The notes: a model not told the origin generated them from the sequence alone. A DNA stretch of 64,000 nucleotides from CAVOAK01 sp963664465 (GCA_963664465.2 CAXXSU010000002.1:372001-436000); one strand, 5' to 3'. Shown: positions 26,016 through 35,479, numbered from the stretch's first letter. Numbers and translations are program-made.

Positions 26016-26146
26016 CAGAGCGACATTTGAGCGCTGCTTGTGCTTAACGACTTTTGCCGAAGCGCCTGCGACGCATTGTGCCTTTGCAACGTGATTATCA
26101 AACCGGGCTTCGACCGTCGGCAGCACGGGCAACTGAAACAAGATCC

Positions 26147-26539
26147 TTAGTCCTTGGCTGCAATGGCATCCACCTCGATTAGCAGTTCGGGGAGAGCCAG
26201 GCCCTTTACGATGAGCAGCGTATTCGGCGGCACCACATCGCCTAACGCCTTCCTCTGGACTTTGCGATGCGCCAGCTTGTCCTCGGGATCGACGAGAAAG
26301 ACAGTCGTCTTGACCAAATTGTCGAAGGTCATGCCGCATTCCTTCAAGATTTGATTGAGGTTGGCGTAGACGAGCTCCGCCTGTTCCGTGAAATCCTTGC
26401 CGATGGTGCCGTCTGGATGAATTCCGGTGCGGCCGGCGAGGTGATAGAAGCGCGCACCCGGCTCAGTTTCGGCAACGTGAGAGTAGCGTCCGCCTGGCGA
26501 CACCACGCCTTCGACGTCATATCGTTTCACCATCTTCAA
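26147..26539 (-). CDS. RidA (YjgF/UK114) family protein
   Basis: The 130-residue protein has the family layout: FYHLAGRTGIHPDGTIGKDF, then QAELVYANLNQILKECGMTF, then LVKTTVFLVDPED and the C-terminal LPELLIEVDAIAAKD. In true RidA imine deaminases an Arg near the C-terminal conserved block is needed for activity. The equivalent place here reads PPNTLLIVKGL without that Arg, so it is probably one of the non-RidA subfamilies. It may act on a reactive intermediate or only bind a ligand. It forms trimers in known relatives. Confidence 0.85.
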   Translation of the reverse strand: MKMVKRYDVEGVVSPGGRYSHVAETEPGARFYHLAGRTGIHPDGTIGKDFTEQAELVYANLNQILKECGMTFDNLVKTTVFLVDPEDKLAHRKVQRKALGDVVPPNTLLIVKGLALPELLIEVDAIAAKD

Positions 26540-26818
26540 ATGCCCCCTTGTTGAAATGACTCGGAATAGCCAGCGTAAACCTTATCGTGGCACTAGCGCT
26601 TACACGATGGCTACATGCCCCTGAATTAGGGGAAATATCTGGACAGTTTGTTCGGAGTCTTACTACCTTGTCGAACGGTATGCCGCTTTGTCGGTGAATT
26701 ACGCGTCTTTCGACACTTGTGGCTGCACAGAGGTCAGGACTAAGCATCGCGTTCCGATTGACTGAGTTATCAGAACTCAAACGCTTTCTCAGGAATTCAG
26801 CAGCATCGGAGGAGGAGT

Positions 26819-27121
26819 GTGGCCAGTCTTCGCATCGTCTACTGGCATGATATCCCGGCCCACGTGATTGCCACGGAGGGGAAGGAGTCGGCTCGGAAAC
26901 AGCTCGCGCAACGTTTTCAAGTAGCGATTGACGAGGCGGCCATGCGTTCGGGTATGGAAGATATGGACGCCTACATGAAAGCGTGGCGGAAAGGCGATCC
27001 GGAGCCCTGCGGCGATGATTTAGAAGCGGCTGCCGAGGACGCTGTGACCCGCCTTGAGGCCGAATACGACAAAGACCGTCTGGGCGGACTGATTGCTTCC
27101 GGGGGGACGAACAGCGCATAG
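26819..27121 (+). CDS. Small conserved 'virulence factor' domain protein
   Basis: The 100-residue product starts at a GTG behind GGAGGAG. Its sequence (LRIVYWHDIPAHVIATEGK, AAMRSGMEDMDAYMKAWRKG, DPEPCGDDLEAAAEDAVTRL) matches the short proteins annotated with the PF13769 'virulence factor' domain that are common in alphaproteobacteria. That name comes from distant homologues and says little about function here. The protein is acidic and soluble and has no signal peptide. It may be linked to the next gene 127 bp downstream. Confidence 0.75.
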   Translation: MASLRIVYWHDIPAHVIATEGKESARKQLAQRFQVAIDEAAMRSGMEDMDAYMKAWRKGDPEPCGDDLEAAAEDAVTRLEAEYDKDRLGGLIASGGTNSA

Positions 27122-27248
27122 CGCGAGCCGCCTGCCACGCTGGGTGCGTCGGCGTGGATCGTGAACGCGAGCAAATTGCGCTGAATGCGAGCCCCTTGTT
27201 TCCCTCGCGCCATTGTGGCGATGGTGCCGCAATTCGGGAAGACGCGCG

Positions 27249-27554
27249 ATGAAACTGACCGCGATCCAGATAAAGCAAGTCGAAGATCAAATCGGAATGC
27301 GCCCAATCACCGACGATGAGCCGGTCGTCTCACAGTTGTCTGAGGTGTTTGGCGACCACTCCTTTTATCTTCAAGAGGACGGTCTTCATATGCTCACGCT
27401 ACATGCCGAGCTTGAGGGCGGAGCTCAGGTAGCGAACTTGGTGCATGTGGCCCAATGGTCGACAGACGAAGCCGGTTCGCTTGTCCCACGTGAGCCTGAT
27501 CCGACGGACATATACGTGGATCTTTTGGCGCCGGAGGAGACAACCGAATCATAG
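27249..27554 (+). CDS. Conserved hypothetical protein
   Basis: From the ATG at 27249 (MKLTAIQIKQVEDQIGMRPI) the product is 101 acidic residues. A DEPVVSQLSEVFGDHSFYLQ segment suggests a compact alpha/beta fold, and the tail is Glu/Asp/Thr rich. The frame is open 12 codons upstream (MWRWCRNSGRRA), but that leader looks non-coding. I do not recognise the family. It is soluble, with no signal peptide or metal motif, and lies between the PF13769 protein and ynfA on the same strand. Confidence 0.65.
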   Translation: MKLTAIQIKQVEDQIGMRPITDDEPVVSQLSEVFGDHSFYLQEDGLHMLTLHAELEGGAQVANLVHVAQWSTDEAGSLVPREPDPTDIYVDLLAPEETTES

Positions 27555-27617
27555 TCGTCAGACGCGGGTTGCAATTCCAGGCCAGTCCGCGCTGCGCACC
27601 GTGTTATTCTCTTCGAC

Positions 27618-27947
27618 ATGCGTTCTTATGCCTTCTACTTTGCCGCCGCATTTGCCGAGATCGCCGGCAGTTTTGCATTCTGGGCCTGGCTGCGTTTGGG
27701 CAAGTCCGCGCTTTGGCTCGTTCCCGGGGTGGCGTTGCTTGCGCTCTTCGCCTTTCTGCTGACACGAGTCGACGCCGCCTTCGCCGGGCGCGCGTACGCT
27801 GCATATGGCGGGGTCTACATCGCCTCATCCCTGGTTTGGCTTTGGATGTATGAGGGTGTTCGTCCGGACCGCTGGGACCTCGTCGGTGCAATGATCTGTA
27901 TGCTGGGTGCGGGACTCATCCTGTTTGGACCAAGGCAGGTTGTCTAA
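27618..27947 (+). CDS. ynfA: YnfA/UPF0060 family small membrane protein
   Basis: The 109-residue protein has four membrane helices. The signature FAAAFAEIAGSFAFWAWLRL and YAAYGGVYIASSLVWLWMYE segments, followed by GVRPDRWDLVGAMICMLGAG, are characteristic of YnfA. YnfA is related to small multidrug resistance transporters, and some members export cationic compounds. The substrate here is unknown. The length and topology are normal. Confidence 0.92.
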   Translation: MRSYAFYFAAAFAEIAGSFAFWAWLRLGKSALWLVPGVALLALFAFLLTRVDAAFAGRAYAAYGGVYIASSLVWLWMYEGVRPDRWDLVGAMICMLGAGLILFGPRQVV

Positions 27948-28120
27948 GCGCGAAGTGAACGGCGTGGTCCACGGCTGGCACTATGCCGTGGACGGAACCA
28001 TCCTTGACACACCGAACGATCCGAAAAGCCGCATCTTCGCCGCCACGATCGGCTATATTTATCCAGTGGCAATATGTAAAATCTAAACAATGACGGTAAT
28101 TTTGAGTGGATGGGGTCGCA

Positions 28121-28225
28121 ATGGCAGATGATTTTCAACTCAAGTACGTGGGCTTGGTGGCAATGATTATTGGCGGCGCTGTCTTCGGATTGGCTTTCGT
28201 GGGCTTGGTTTTTAATTTCGGCTAA
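28121..28225 (+). CDS. Possible 34-residue single-pass membrane protein
   Basis: A short frame from ATG 28121 encodes MADDFQLKYVGLVAMIIGGA and continues VFGLAFVGLVFNFG before TAA. It has a short charged N-terminus and one strongly hydrophobic glycine-rich segment of about 22 residues, typical of bacterial small membrane proteins. GGATGGGG lies upstream of the start as a possible ribosome site. It lies in the 404-bp gap between ynfA and the ClC gene, with no other candidate gene. I do not recognise a family. Confidence 0.5.
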   Translation: MADDFQLKYVGLVAMIIGGAVFGLAFVGLVFNFG

Positions 28226-28351
28226 GGATTTTCGGGTGGGCTAGGCCTCAAGCGCCAGAGCATCCGTGCAGATCCTAACCTGGCTGTCTGCTTCGACCGA
28301 ACGCCGTTGATGTGTGCCGGCGCGGCAGTCACCCTACTTGGCTCCGTAAGC

Positions 28352-30139
28352 TCAATGCGTTGATGATCGAGCCGTAGCAGCAGAGTCACGGTATCGCTCG
28401 GTGAGCGCATCGTTGTAGGCCGTCATCACGTCGAGATACCGGACGTAGCCCCTGAGCGTCATTGAGGTGCGATCGTCGACGACGGCAATGGTTTCTTCGC
28501 GCTCGGATTCCATCAAGCGGAGCGCGGTATCGAGCGTGTCGACTACTTCGAGCACCGGCGGAAGACGGCTCGCAATCTCTCGGGCGGTGAGTTCCTCGTC
28601 GCGCGACGTATCGAAGGCGAGGTCGCCTAGATCCTGGAGCGTCACGATGCCGTGCAGGACGCCAGCGCCGTCGACAACGCAGATCTGGCCGAACGGCGCG
28701 GTTTTCAGTCTCTCACGCAACGAGGCCAAGGTTTCCGTGCGCTCGGCGGCAACGTAATCGCGCCGCATCACATCTCGGATATTGATCGAACGCAGAGCCT
28801 GACGCTCGCGTCCACCCCTTAGATCTAGTCCTCGCTGATCGAGCTGCCAGGTGAAAAACGAAAATCCGAAGCCATGGTGGACGATGAGTGACGCCACGAC
28901 GGTCGCAATCATGACGGCGATCGTTAGGGCATAGTCGCCCGTTAGCTCAAATATCACCATGATCGTGGAGATCGGTGCCCCGAGGACGGCGCCGGCGACA
29001 GCCCCCATGCCGATGATGGCGTAAGCCTCGCGGCCGGAAGAGAGTTCCGGAAACGGCAGGGTCACAATGATGCCGAATGCGCCGCCCAGCATTGCGCCGA
29101 GAAATAGCGATGGCGAGAAGACGCCGCCGCCAAATCCACAGCCGATGCTGATCGAACTCGCCGCCAGCTTGGCAACGATTAGAGCCAGCATCAGCAGAAG
29201 CGTAAGATTGCCGTGTAGCGCTGCGTTGGTGGCCTCGTAGCCGATCCCAAATACCTGAGGAAATGCCAGAACGATTAGGCCGACGACAAGGCCGCCGGCC
29301 GCCGGCCGCAGCCAATGGGGCAGAGCGGTGCGTCCAACGATCGTTTTGACCAGTCCGGTCGCGCGGATCAAGGCGATTGCGAGGATGGCGCATGCGACGC
29401 CAAGCAGGGCAAAGGCCGGAAACTCCCAAAACGACGCAATCGTGTGGTCCAAAACGATGAAGGCAGGGAAGTCGCCGAAATAGATGCGGCTGATAATCGT
29501 GCCCACAACCGACGCAATCACAATTGGCGCAAATGTGCTGAGTGCGTAGTGTCCGATGACGACTTCCAGGGCAAAGAACACACCGGCTATCGGCGCATTG
29601 AACGAAGCCGCTACTGCCGCGGCGACACCGCAGCCCAATAGCGTATGTGTAAGCGTATCACCGAGATTGAGTATCCGTGCGACGGTGGCGCTCAACGCCG
29701 CGCCTAAGTGAACGACAGGTCCCTCGCGTCCGGTCGAGGCGCCTACTCCGAGCGATACGGCGCTAACCGCGGCCGCTCCCAGTCCACTACGCAGGCTGAT
29801 CCGGCCGCCGTGAAGGGCATTGGCCTCAATAACATCGGCCACCCCCTCGGCTCGCTGGTCTGGCATCACGAACTGGACTATCAAGCCAACCAGTATTCCG
29901 CCGCCGGTCGTGCCCAAGAGTATGTGCCACCAGGCGACTTCGCTAACGAATACGTCGAACTGCGCAGCGTCGTAGCCATAAATTGTGCGTTGTACGAAAT
30001 CGAGTGCCTCGCGAAAAGCGATGGCCGCGCCGGCTGCCAGCGCGCCCAAGACAATGGCAAGCAGAAAGAGCACGACTTGGTCATGGCGGATGAGCTGAAC
30101 TAGGGCGCCGCGAACACGACCGACGGCTGACTTCAGCAT
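28352..30139 (-). CDS. ClC-family chloride channel/antiporter with CBS domains
   Basis: The 595-residue protein (ATG 30139 behind GAGGGG) has about ten or more membrane helices. It carries the ClC selectivity motifs GASTGREGPVVHLGA (about residues 135-149) and GCGFGGGVFSPSLFLGAMLG. A C-terminal cytoplasmic region of about 150 residues contains two CBS repeats (VMRRDYVAAERTETLASLRE and the ERE-x-TIAVVDD block). It moves chloride, probably in exchange with protons. CBS domains sense adenine nucleotides in related proteins. A longer frame to 30178 starts with TTG and is less likely. It is transcribed away from ynfA and follows the TauD-like gene on the same strand. Confidence 0.92.
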   Translation of the reverse strand: MLKSAVGRVRGALVQLIRHDQVVLFLLAIVLGALAAGAAIAFREALDFVQRTIYGYDAAQFDVFVSEVAWWHILLGTTGGGILVGLIVQFVMPDQRAEGVADVIEANALHGGRISLRSGLGAAAVSAVSLGVGASTGREGPVVHLGAALSATVARILNLGDTLTHTLLGCGVAAAVAASFNAPIAGVFFALEVVIGHYALSTFAPIVIASVVGTIISRIYFGDFPAFIVLDHTIASFWEFPAFALLGVACAILAIALIRATGLVKTIVGRTALPHWLRPAAGGLVVGLIVLAFPQVFGIGYEATNAALHGNLTLLLMLALIVAKLAASSISIGCGFGGGVFSPSLFLGAMLGGAFGIIVTLPFPELSSGREAYAIIGMGAVAGAVLGAPISTIMVIFELTGDYALTIAVMIATVVASLIVHHGFGFSFFTWQLDQRGLDLRGGRERQALRSINIRDVMRRDYVAAERTETLASLRERLKTAPFGQICVVDGAGVLHGIVTLQDLGDLAFDTSRDEELTAREIASRLPPVLEVVDTLDTALRLMESEREETIAVVDDRTSMTLRGYVRYLDVMTAYNDALTERYRDSAATARSSTH

Positions 30140-30299
30140 GAGCCCCTCAATGCGCGACGACGCATGGCCGATCGCCAACGACCGGTTCCAATGCTGCGTC
30201 GAAGTCAGCCGCCCAAATCGCGCGGTTCGAGAAATCGAACTGCCGAGACTCGGTCTGCGGATTTTCCGTATCGCATAGAAGCTTAGTCAACGGCGAAGC

Positions 30300-31186
30300 T
30301 CAGTTCTCGGCCAACTGGACGACCGGCTCGGTTTCACGGAACGTGACCCGGTGAAGCAGGCGTTGATACTTAACCATGTCGTAGGCGAAAACACCCCCGT
30401 GCCGGCATGCAGAACCCGTCGGTTGTCCCACAATATCGCGTCGCCAACCCGCCATTTATGACGGTAGCGGACTGCTGGTGCGCAAGCCTGCGCCGTCAGT
30501 TCTCTGATGAACCGCTGGCCTTCATCGGCGATCCATCCGACGATTCCAATACTGACCTGATTGCCAAAATAGAGCGCTTTCCGACCACTGAGGGGGTGGC
30601 GACGCACGAGCGGATGGACCGCCTCGTCCTCAGGTAATTTCGGCCGCGATTTATCCTTGGCGACATGTCCTTGCGCCACAAGCCACGCGTGCACGCCAGC
30701 GTCTGAATTCACCACTTCTAGCGCTTCAAATTCGACTTTCTGAGCGTTTGACAGGTTGTCGTAGGCTGAATACATGCAGGCGAATAGAGTGTCGCCGCCT
30801 TGGTCCGGCACGATCCGCGCGTAGAGCAGCGAGGCGCGTGCGGGAACACGGCGATGAATATGGTCGCTATGCCATTCGAGCTCGCCATCTTCGCTTGCCG
30901 GCGAAAACGTAACCAGGTTTTCGCTTGCATTGCCGACCACGAGAATCTCCTCCGGCTCCTCACGCTGTGACACAGATATCTGTGGCTTTGTCAGTGGCCC
31001 GAATGCCTCCGCGAATGCGACCTGCTGCTCAGGTGTGATGTCCTGCCCATGAAAGATCAGCACACCATGTTTTTCGAGGCCCTCTTCGATCGCGGTGATA
31101 ACACCTTTATCTGGCACACGGGTCAGCGGAACACCGACAACCTCGGCGCCGATCACTGCGTCGCAGGGTCGAAACGTGACGGTCAT
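30300..31186 (-). pseudogene. TauD/TfdA-family dioxygenase, frameshifted near 3' end
   Basis: The main frame encodes a 2-oxoglutarate/Fe(II) dioxygenase: ITPEQQVAFAEAFGPLTKPQ, the iron ligands in ELEWHSDHIHRR (H-x-D), and the distal His in AILWDNRRVLHAGTG. After VLHAGTG the expected tail (AYDMVKYQRLLHRVTFRETE) is in the next frame and ends at 30300. One base appears to be missing in the run AAAACACCCCC at 30387-30397, and adding it gives 295 residues. The metal ligands are encoded before the break. Relatives act on taurine, 2,4-D or similar compounds; the substrate here is unknown. A homopolymer sequencing error is quite possible. Confidence 0.82.
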
Positions 31187-31228
31187 CTTAGTGCGTGTTC
31201 GGGGCTATCATCGGCTGCGTTTCGCCAT

Positions 31229-31774
31229 TTATTCTTGCTCATCGGCCCATCTATGAAGTGGTATCGGCTCGTCTGGATTGCGCTTGAATATACCCTCGCC
31301 GCGGCGCTTGGAGATGCGCCAGCCCGCGTCGGTCCGCGTAAACTCGTCGTGCCCGTCGACGACCTGCATTGGGCCATCGAAGGCAATCGGGCCGTCGTGC
31401 TGATCGTAGCGAATGTCGGGCGAAATGTAGAGTGTGCCGTAGGCGCGCGACTTTACATGGTCTGCGTCGATGACGTTAACCACAATGTTGGTCAGCACGT
31501 GGCGAATGGTGCCGGCGCCGAGACCGCCATGGAGGCCCTCGAGAATCTCTTCGTATCCGTCGAGCTTGATGCCCAGCGACAGCCAGTCGACATCTGGCGT
31601 AAACAAAGCGACGGCCTGTTCGTACTCGTAATGCTCCACGTGATAGTAGTACCGGCGTATGGGTTTCTGGATATCCCATTCGATTGTACGTTCTTCATCT
31701 CGTGTTATCGCCGATTTCTCCCTTGCACCAAACCCAGAACCGGCACGCAAGCCTAACTGGACTGCTGGGGTCAA
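31229..31774 (-). CDS. SnoaL/NTF2-like protein
   Basis: The product (up to 181 residues) has the cone-shaped NTF2-like pattern: IRRYYYHVEHYEYEQAVALF, DWLSLGIKLDGYEEILEGLH, IRHVLTNIVVNVIDADHVKS and GWRISKRRGEGIFKRN. Such domains occur as ring-hydroxylating dioxygenase beta subunits and as small isomerases or dehydratases. The neighbouring TauD-like gene 43 bp downstream and the Rieske alpha subunits nearby fit a catabolic role. No ATG occurs near the start. The frame opens at a TTG (31774), and a later non-standard start is possible, so the N-terminus is uncertain. Confidence 0.7.
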   Translation of the reverse strand: MTPAVQLGLRAGSGFGAREKSAITRDEERTIEWDIQKPIRRYYYHVEHYEYEQAVALFTPDVDWLSLGIKLDGYEEILEGLHGGLGAGTIRHVLTNIVVNVIDADHVKSRAYGTLYISPDIRYDQHDGPIAFDGPMQVVDGHDEFTRTDAGWRISKRRGEGIFKRNPDEPIPLHRWADEQE

Positions 31775-32130
31775 TGCGATCGCGGTGAGCGAAGTGCCAG
31801 GAGTGGCGGTCGATGGATAAATGCCTGCACGAAAAAGTTATTGTTGCGAACCCAGGACCGGGCCTACACTCAATAATTCAATAAGAACATCTGCGGTAAA
31901 GCAGCGACGAGAAGTGGTGGCTGTGGAATTCGGTGCGGGAGGCATCGACTGCAAGGGCGTTGCAATCAAGTGATTGAAGCCTTGAAGCCGTTTTGTTATA
32001 GACGAATTGCTGAAGATTGCCTCCTCACTGGCACTGTCAGCAACGGGTTCGGTGCGTGCTGTTTGGTGATGTAAACACTGCACCCAAAGCACCATGTATG
32101 CCGAGGGTGAACACACAATGGGAGAGGCAA
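31775..32130 (+). other. Intergenic region upstream of the solute-binding protein
   Basis: This 356-bp gap separates the minus-strand SnoaL-like gene from the plus-strand solute-binding protein. It holds a good sigma-70-type promoter at 31974-32002 and the ribosome site GGGAGAGG just before 32131. No other gene or repeat is seen. Confidence 0.6.
31974..32002 (+). promoter_or_regulatory. Sigma-70-like promoter for the solute-binding protein gene
   Basis: TTGAAG (31974-31979) and TATAGA (31997-32002) are separated by exactly 17 bp and match the consensus at four and four of six positions. They lie about 130 bp upstream of the start codon at 32131. Confidence 0.5.
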
Positions 32131-33744
32131 ATGAGCAACGATTTCAAGAAACCTGAGTCGAATAGTTCGCCCACGGGCGAGAATGATGTCTCACGTCGTG
32201 AGTTCATCGATCGCGCGGCCGCGCTAGGCGTCAGTACAGCCGTGCTGGCAAGCATGATTGCGGCCGGAACTCTGCCGCGTGAAGCCAAGGCTGCGACACC
32301 GAAGAAAGGTGGCCACTTGCGCGTTGGCGCTGCCAGCGGCAATACCTCGGACACACTCGATCCGCATCTGAAGACGAGTGAGTTCACGAATTTGTCGAGA
32401 GGAGGCCTGCGAAACACTCTCGGCGAAGTGGACCATACGGGAAAACTAACGCCTCAGCTGGCCGAATCCTGGGAGCCTGGAGACAGTGCGGATGTCTGGA
32501 TCTGGACGCTCCGGAAGGACGTCACCTTCCATGACGGCAAGACGCTCGACCAGGACGACGTCATCAACACGATCGACTATCACAGACGCGAAGGGTCTAA
32601 GTCATCGCGAAAGGCGTTCGCCAAGCAGGTCAAGGAGATGATCAAGGACGGTACGGACCGGATCGTCTTCAAGTTGGACGGCAAGAATGCCAACTACCCC
32701 TTCATCGGCGGTACGTTTGAAATCAACTCGTTCGACAAGGACGGGAAGCTTTACGACTTCGCCAACGGCACGGGCCCATACAAGCTGAAAGAGTTTGTGC
32801 CGGGCCAGCGCATGAGGATGGAACGCAATCCCAACTACTGGGACGACACGGCCGGCCATGTCGATGAAGTCACCATCGTACCGATCCTGGACGTTGCCGC
32901 CCGCCAGAATGCCTTGGTGACGGGTGAGGTCGACGTTATCAGCAGGCCAAGTGCCAAGACGTTTCCACTGCTCAAGCGCACCAAGGGTATAGAGACGGAG
33001 GCTGTAACCGGAGCCCTCCACCGCACCTGGCCGATGGATATCCGCCAGGAGCCCTTCGACAATCACGACGTGCGGCAGGCGCTGAGATTTGCCGTCAACC
33101 GCCAGGAGATCGTCGATAAGGTGCTTAACGGCGGCGGCTCGCTGGGCAACGACGTTCCAATCGCCAGGGCGGATCCGATGTACAATCCGAACCTGCCGCA
33201 GCGGGAATTCGATCCGGATAAGGCCAAGTTCCACCTGAAGAAGGCCGGGATGGAGAACCTGAAGGTGACCCTGAGTTCTTCGGAGGCCATTTGGGGAGGC
33301 GCACTCGAGGCCGCGCAGCTCTATAGCGAGTCGGCCAAAAAGGCGGGAATCGAACTCACCGTCAACAAGGTGCCCAACGACGGCTACTGGAACAATGTCT
33401 GGTTGAAGCATCCGTGGGCCACGTCCTATTGGAACGCAGGGCCGACGGCGGACCATATGTTGACCCGTGCCTATGGTGCCGCCAGCGCTTGGAATGAAAC
33501 CCATTGGACTCACCCAGGCTTCAACAAGCTGCTAGCTGAGGCGCGCGGTGAACTCGATTTCAACAAGGCGCGTGAGATGTATTGGGAGCTTCAGAAGATC
33601 ATCTACGATGAAGGTGCGACTGTGATCCCGGTCTTTGCCGATGAGCTCTATGCGCATACAGACAAACTGACGCATGGTCAAATTGCCGGCAATTGGGAAA
33701 TGGACGGTTACATGTTGCTCAAGCGCTGGTGGTTCAAGGCATAA
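32131..33744 (+). CDS. Family 5 (peptide/nickel type) ABC solute-binding protein, Tat-exported
   Basis: From the ATG at 32131 (MSNDFKKPESNSSPTG, ribosome site GGGAGAGG) the product is 537 residues. A twin-arginine signal VSRREFIDRAAALGVSTAVL at residues 21-40 directs folded export. The mature part has the SBP family 5 pattern: DPHLKTSEFTNLSRGGLRNT, LAESWEPGDSADVWIWTLRK, and VRQALRFAVNRQEIVDKVLN. It binds an oligopeptide-like or small organic ligand in the periplasm. The permeases at 35621-37463 are the likely partners. No ATPase subunit is in the window. A strong hairpin follows at 33775. Confidence 0.92.
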   Translation: MSNDFKKPESNSSPTGENDVSRREFIDRAAALGVSTAVLASMIAAGTLPREAKAATPKKGGHLRVGAASGNTSDTLDPHLKTSEFTNLSRGGLRNTLGEVDHTGKLTPQLAESWEPGDSADVWIWTLRKDVTFHDGKTLDQDDVINTIDYHRREGSKSSRKAFAKQVKEMIKDGTDRIVFKLDGKNANYPFIGGTFEINSFDKDGKLYDFANGTGPYKLKEFVPGQRMRMERNPNYWDDTAGHVDEVTIVPILDVAARQNALVTGEVDVISRPSAKTFPLLKRTKGIETEAVTGALHRTWPMDIRQEPFDNHDVRQALRFAVNRQEIVDKVLNGGGSLGNDVPIARADPMYNPNLPQREFDPDKAKFHLKKAGMENLKVTLSSSEAIWGGALEAAQLYSESAKKAGIELTVNKVPNDGYWNNVWLKHPWATSYWNAGPTADHMLTRAYGAASAWNETHWTHPGFNKLLAEARGELDFNKAREMYWELQKIIYDEGATVIPVFADELYAHTDKLTHGQIAGNWEMDGYMLLKRWWFKA

Positions 33745-33774
33745 TTACGCCACACGCGTAGTTAGTTCGCGCTA

Positions 33775-33808
33775 TGGCCCGCGTCCTCTCAAAAGGGGGC
33801 GCGGGTCA
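33775..33808 (+). terminator. Hairpin after the solute-binding protein gene
   Basis: TGGCCCGCGTCC (33775-33786) pairs with GGGGCGCGGGTCA (ending 33808) through a 12-bp stem with two G-U pairs. It begins 30 bp after the stop codon and lies between convergent genes, so it may serve both strands. A classical U-run is lacking. Confidence 0.6.
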
Positions 33809-33840
33809 TTCGCGTCTGGCCCATATGCCAAATCCAGCGG

Positions 33841-35352
33841 CTAGAAGGTTTTCCAATCCCCCGACTGCTCGAACGCGCGTGCCGCCCGATAGATATTCGC
33901 TTCGTCGTAGTCCTTGGCAGTCAACATGAGACCGATCGGCAGGTCCTCGCTTATACCGCAGGGCATGCTCATTGCCGGATGGCCTGTAAGGTTGGCTGCC
34001 CACGTATTTACGGAACCTGGAGCTGCCCGCGCTGGCCGAGCGTCCTTGCGAGCATCGGGGCGCGGATAAGGCTGCGCTTTTCTCGAGTGGGTCGGCATGA
34101 CGAGCAGATCGCACGTGGTTAGCGCGCGTTCGTAGTCTTGCTTAACCTTGCGACGCAGGTTCTGTGCCTTGCCATATAAGCGACCGCCAAAATTATCGTG
34201 CAGATATCTTCCGAGCAGCAAGTCGACCTTGACGCTTGGATCGAGCTTGTCGGCTCGCGCCTGCCAATCGGCCAGATGGGCGAGCAGGCTAGGGACATAA
34301 AGGCCCTTCAACCCCGTCGTCGCGCCTTTGGCGAAAACCATGTCGACGGCAAAGGCTTCCGGCCCGATTCCGCCCCATATAGCGCCACACTGCAGATGCA
34401 TGGGGATGGAAACTTCATGCACTTTGGCGCCGAGATTGGCAAAGATGTCGATTGCTTTGCGGACTTTCGCATCGACGTCGGGTTCACCTCCCGCATGACC
34501 AAAGCCCTCCTTGACCACGCCGATCATCATCCCCTCGATCCCAGCGTCCAGCCTGCTCAGGTAGTCGTCGGCGCTGTGGCTTTCCTGGCGCATATCGATT
34601 CCGTCCGCGCCGGCAATTACGTCGAGCAACAGAGCGTTGTCATAGACCGTAGCGGACATCGGGCCGATGTGATCGAGCGTTTGTTCGTATTGCATGACCC
34701 CCGTAAAGGGCACCAGCCCGAATGTCGGCTTCATGCCGTAGACGCCGCAGAAGGAGGCTGGTCCTCGGATTGAGCCGCCTTGGTCGCCGCCGATTGCCAT
34801 ATCGACTTCGCCCGCCGCAACCAGCGCCGCAGAACCGGACGAGGACCCGCCGGTCGCATAGCCGGGCTTGCGCGGGTTGACGACTTCTCCATGGGTGCTC
34901 GTCGCACCGCCGCCGTGGCTCATACACTCGGTTTCTGCTTTTCCGGCGATTTCGCCGCCGGCGTCGAGGATCCGTGTAACGACCGTCGCATCGACCTCAG
35001 GGACGTAGCCATCCATTATCCACGTGCCATGCAGCATCGGCACCTGCGCCAGCATGATGTTGTCCTTTAGCGCAATTCGTTTGCCGTGCAGCATTCCTGC
35101 ATCGGCGCCCCTGACAACCACCTTGCGGCACCACGCGTTGTATGGATTGTCCTCAGGCTCTGGCCGGACTCCGGTTTCGCGTGGATATTTCACGTCTGGA
35201 AGGTAGTCAGGTAGCGTCTCCAGCTCCTGCAGGTGCGCCATACGCGGCTTCATGAGCTCGCGAAAATTGTCGATGTCGTCGGGGCTTAGCTCAAACCCGC
35301 AACTCTCGGCGAGCTCCTGCATTTCGGCGGTATTGGGAAGTTTAATCGGCAT
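33841..35352 (-). CDS. Amidase (amidase signature family)
   Basis: The 503-residue enzyme shows the complete Ser-cisSer-Lys triad: Lys in RIALKDNIMLAQVP, cis-Ser in GYATGGSSSGSAALVAAGEV, and nucleophile Ser in GGDQGGSIRGPASFCGVYG. The family hydrolyses C-N bonds of amides, and the substrate cannot be read from sequence. The C-terminal AANLTGHPAMSMPCGISEDL is also typical. It lies between the solute-binding protein and the permeases but on the opposite strand. This suggests that the imported compound could be an amide. The protein has no signal peptide, so it is cytoplasmic. Confidence 0.92.
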   Translation of the reverse strand: MPIKLPNTAEMQELAESCGFELSPDDIDNFRELMKPRMAHLQELETLPDYLPDVKYPRETGVRPEPEDNPYNAWCRKVVVRGADAGMLHGKRIALKDNIMLAQVPMLHGTWIMDGYVPEVDATVVTRILDAGGEIAGKAETECMSHGGGATSTHGEVVNPRKPGYATGGSSSGSAALVAAGEVDMAIGGDQGGSIRGPASFCGVYGMKPTFGLVPFTGVMQYEQTLDHIGPMSATVYDNALLLDVIAGADGIDMRQESHSADDYLSRLDAGIEGMMIGVVKEGFGHAGGEPDVDAKVRKAIDIFANLGAKVHEVSIPMHLQCGAIWGGIGPEAFAVDMVFAKGATTGLKGLYVPSLLAHLADWQARADKLDPSVKVDLLLGRYLHDNFGGRLYGKAQNLRRKVKQDYERALTTCDLLVMPTHSRKAQPYPRPDARKDARPARAAPGSVNTWAANLTGHPAMSMPCGISEDLPIGLMLTAKDYDEANIYRAARAFEQSGDWKTF

Positions 35353-35454
35353 TTCGATGCTCCTGTTGGCTCATGCTCAAGGCAATTAAACCAGTATTCA
35401 TCCAGCTCTTCCAGCCGGGCGCCCACCGCATTGCCAGTTTGGCTTTGTGAACAA

Positions 35455-35479
35455 GTCGTGCCATTCATGCGTGCACGAC
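35455..35479. promoter_or_regulatory. Inverted repeat, possible operator
   Basis: GTCGTGC (35455-35461) and GCACGAC (35473-35479) form a perfect 7-bp dyad with an 11-bp spacer. It lies in the divergent region between amidase (minus) and the permease genes (plus), a natural place for a regulator. No regulator gene is seen in this locus. Confidence 0.3.

Noticed and set aside
28110..28121. GATGGGGTCGCA motif shared with the 21-bp repeats at 13616-13657
   Set aside because: It is a short match of about 12 bp with no further similarity around it; chance is sufficient.
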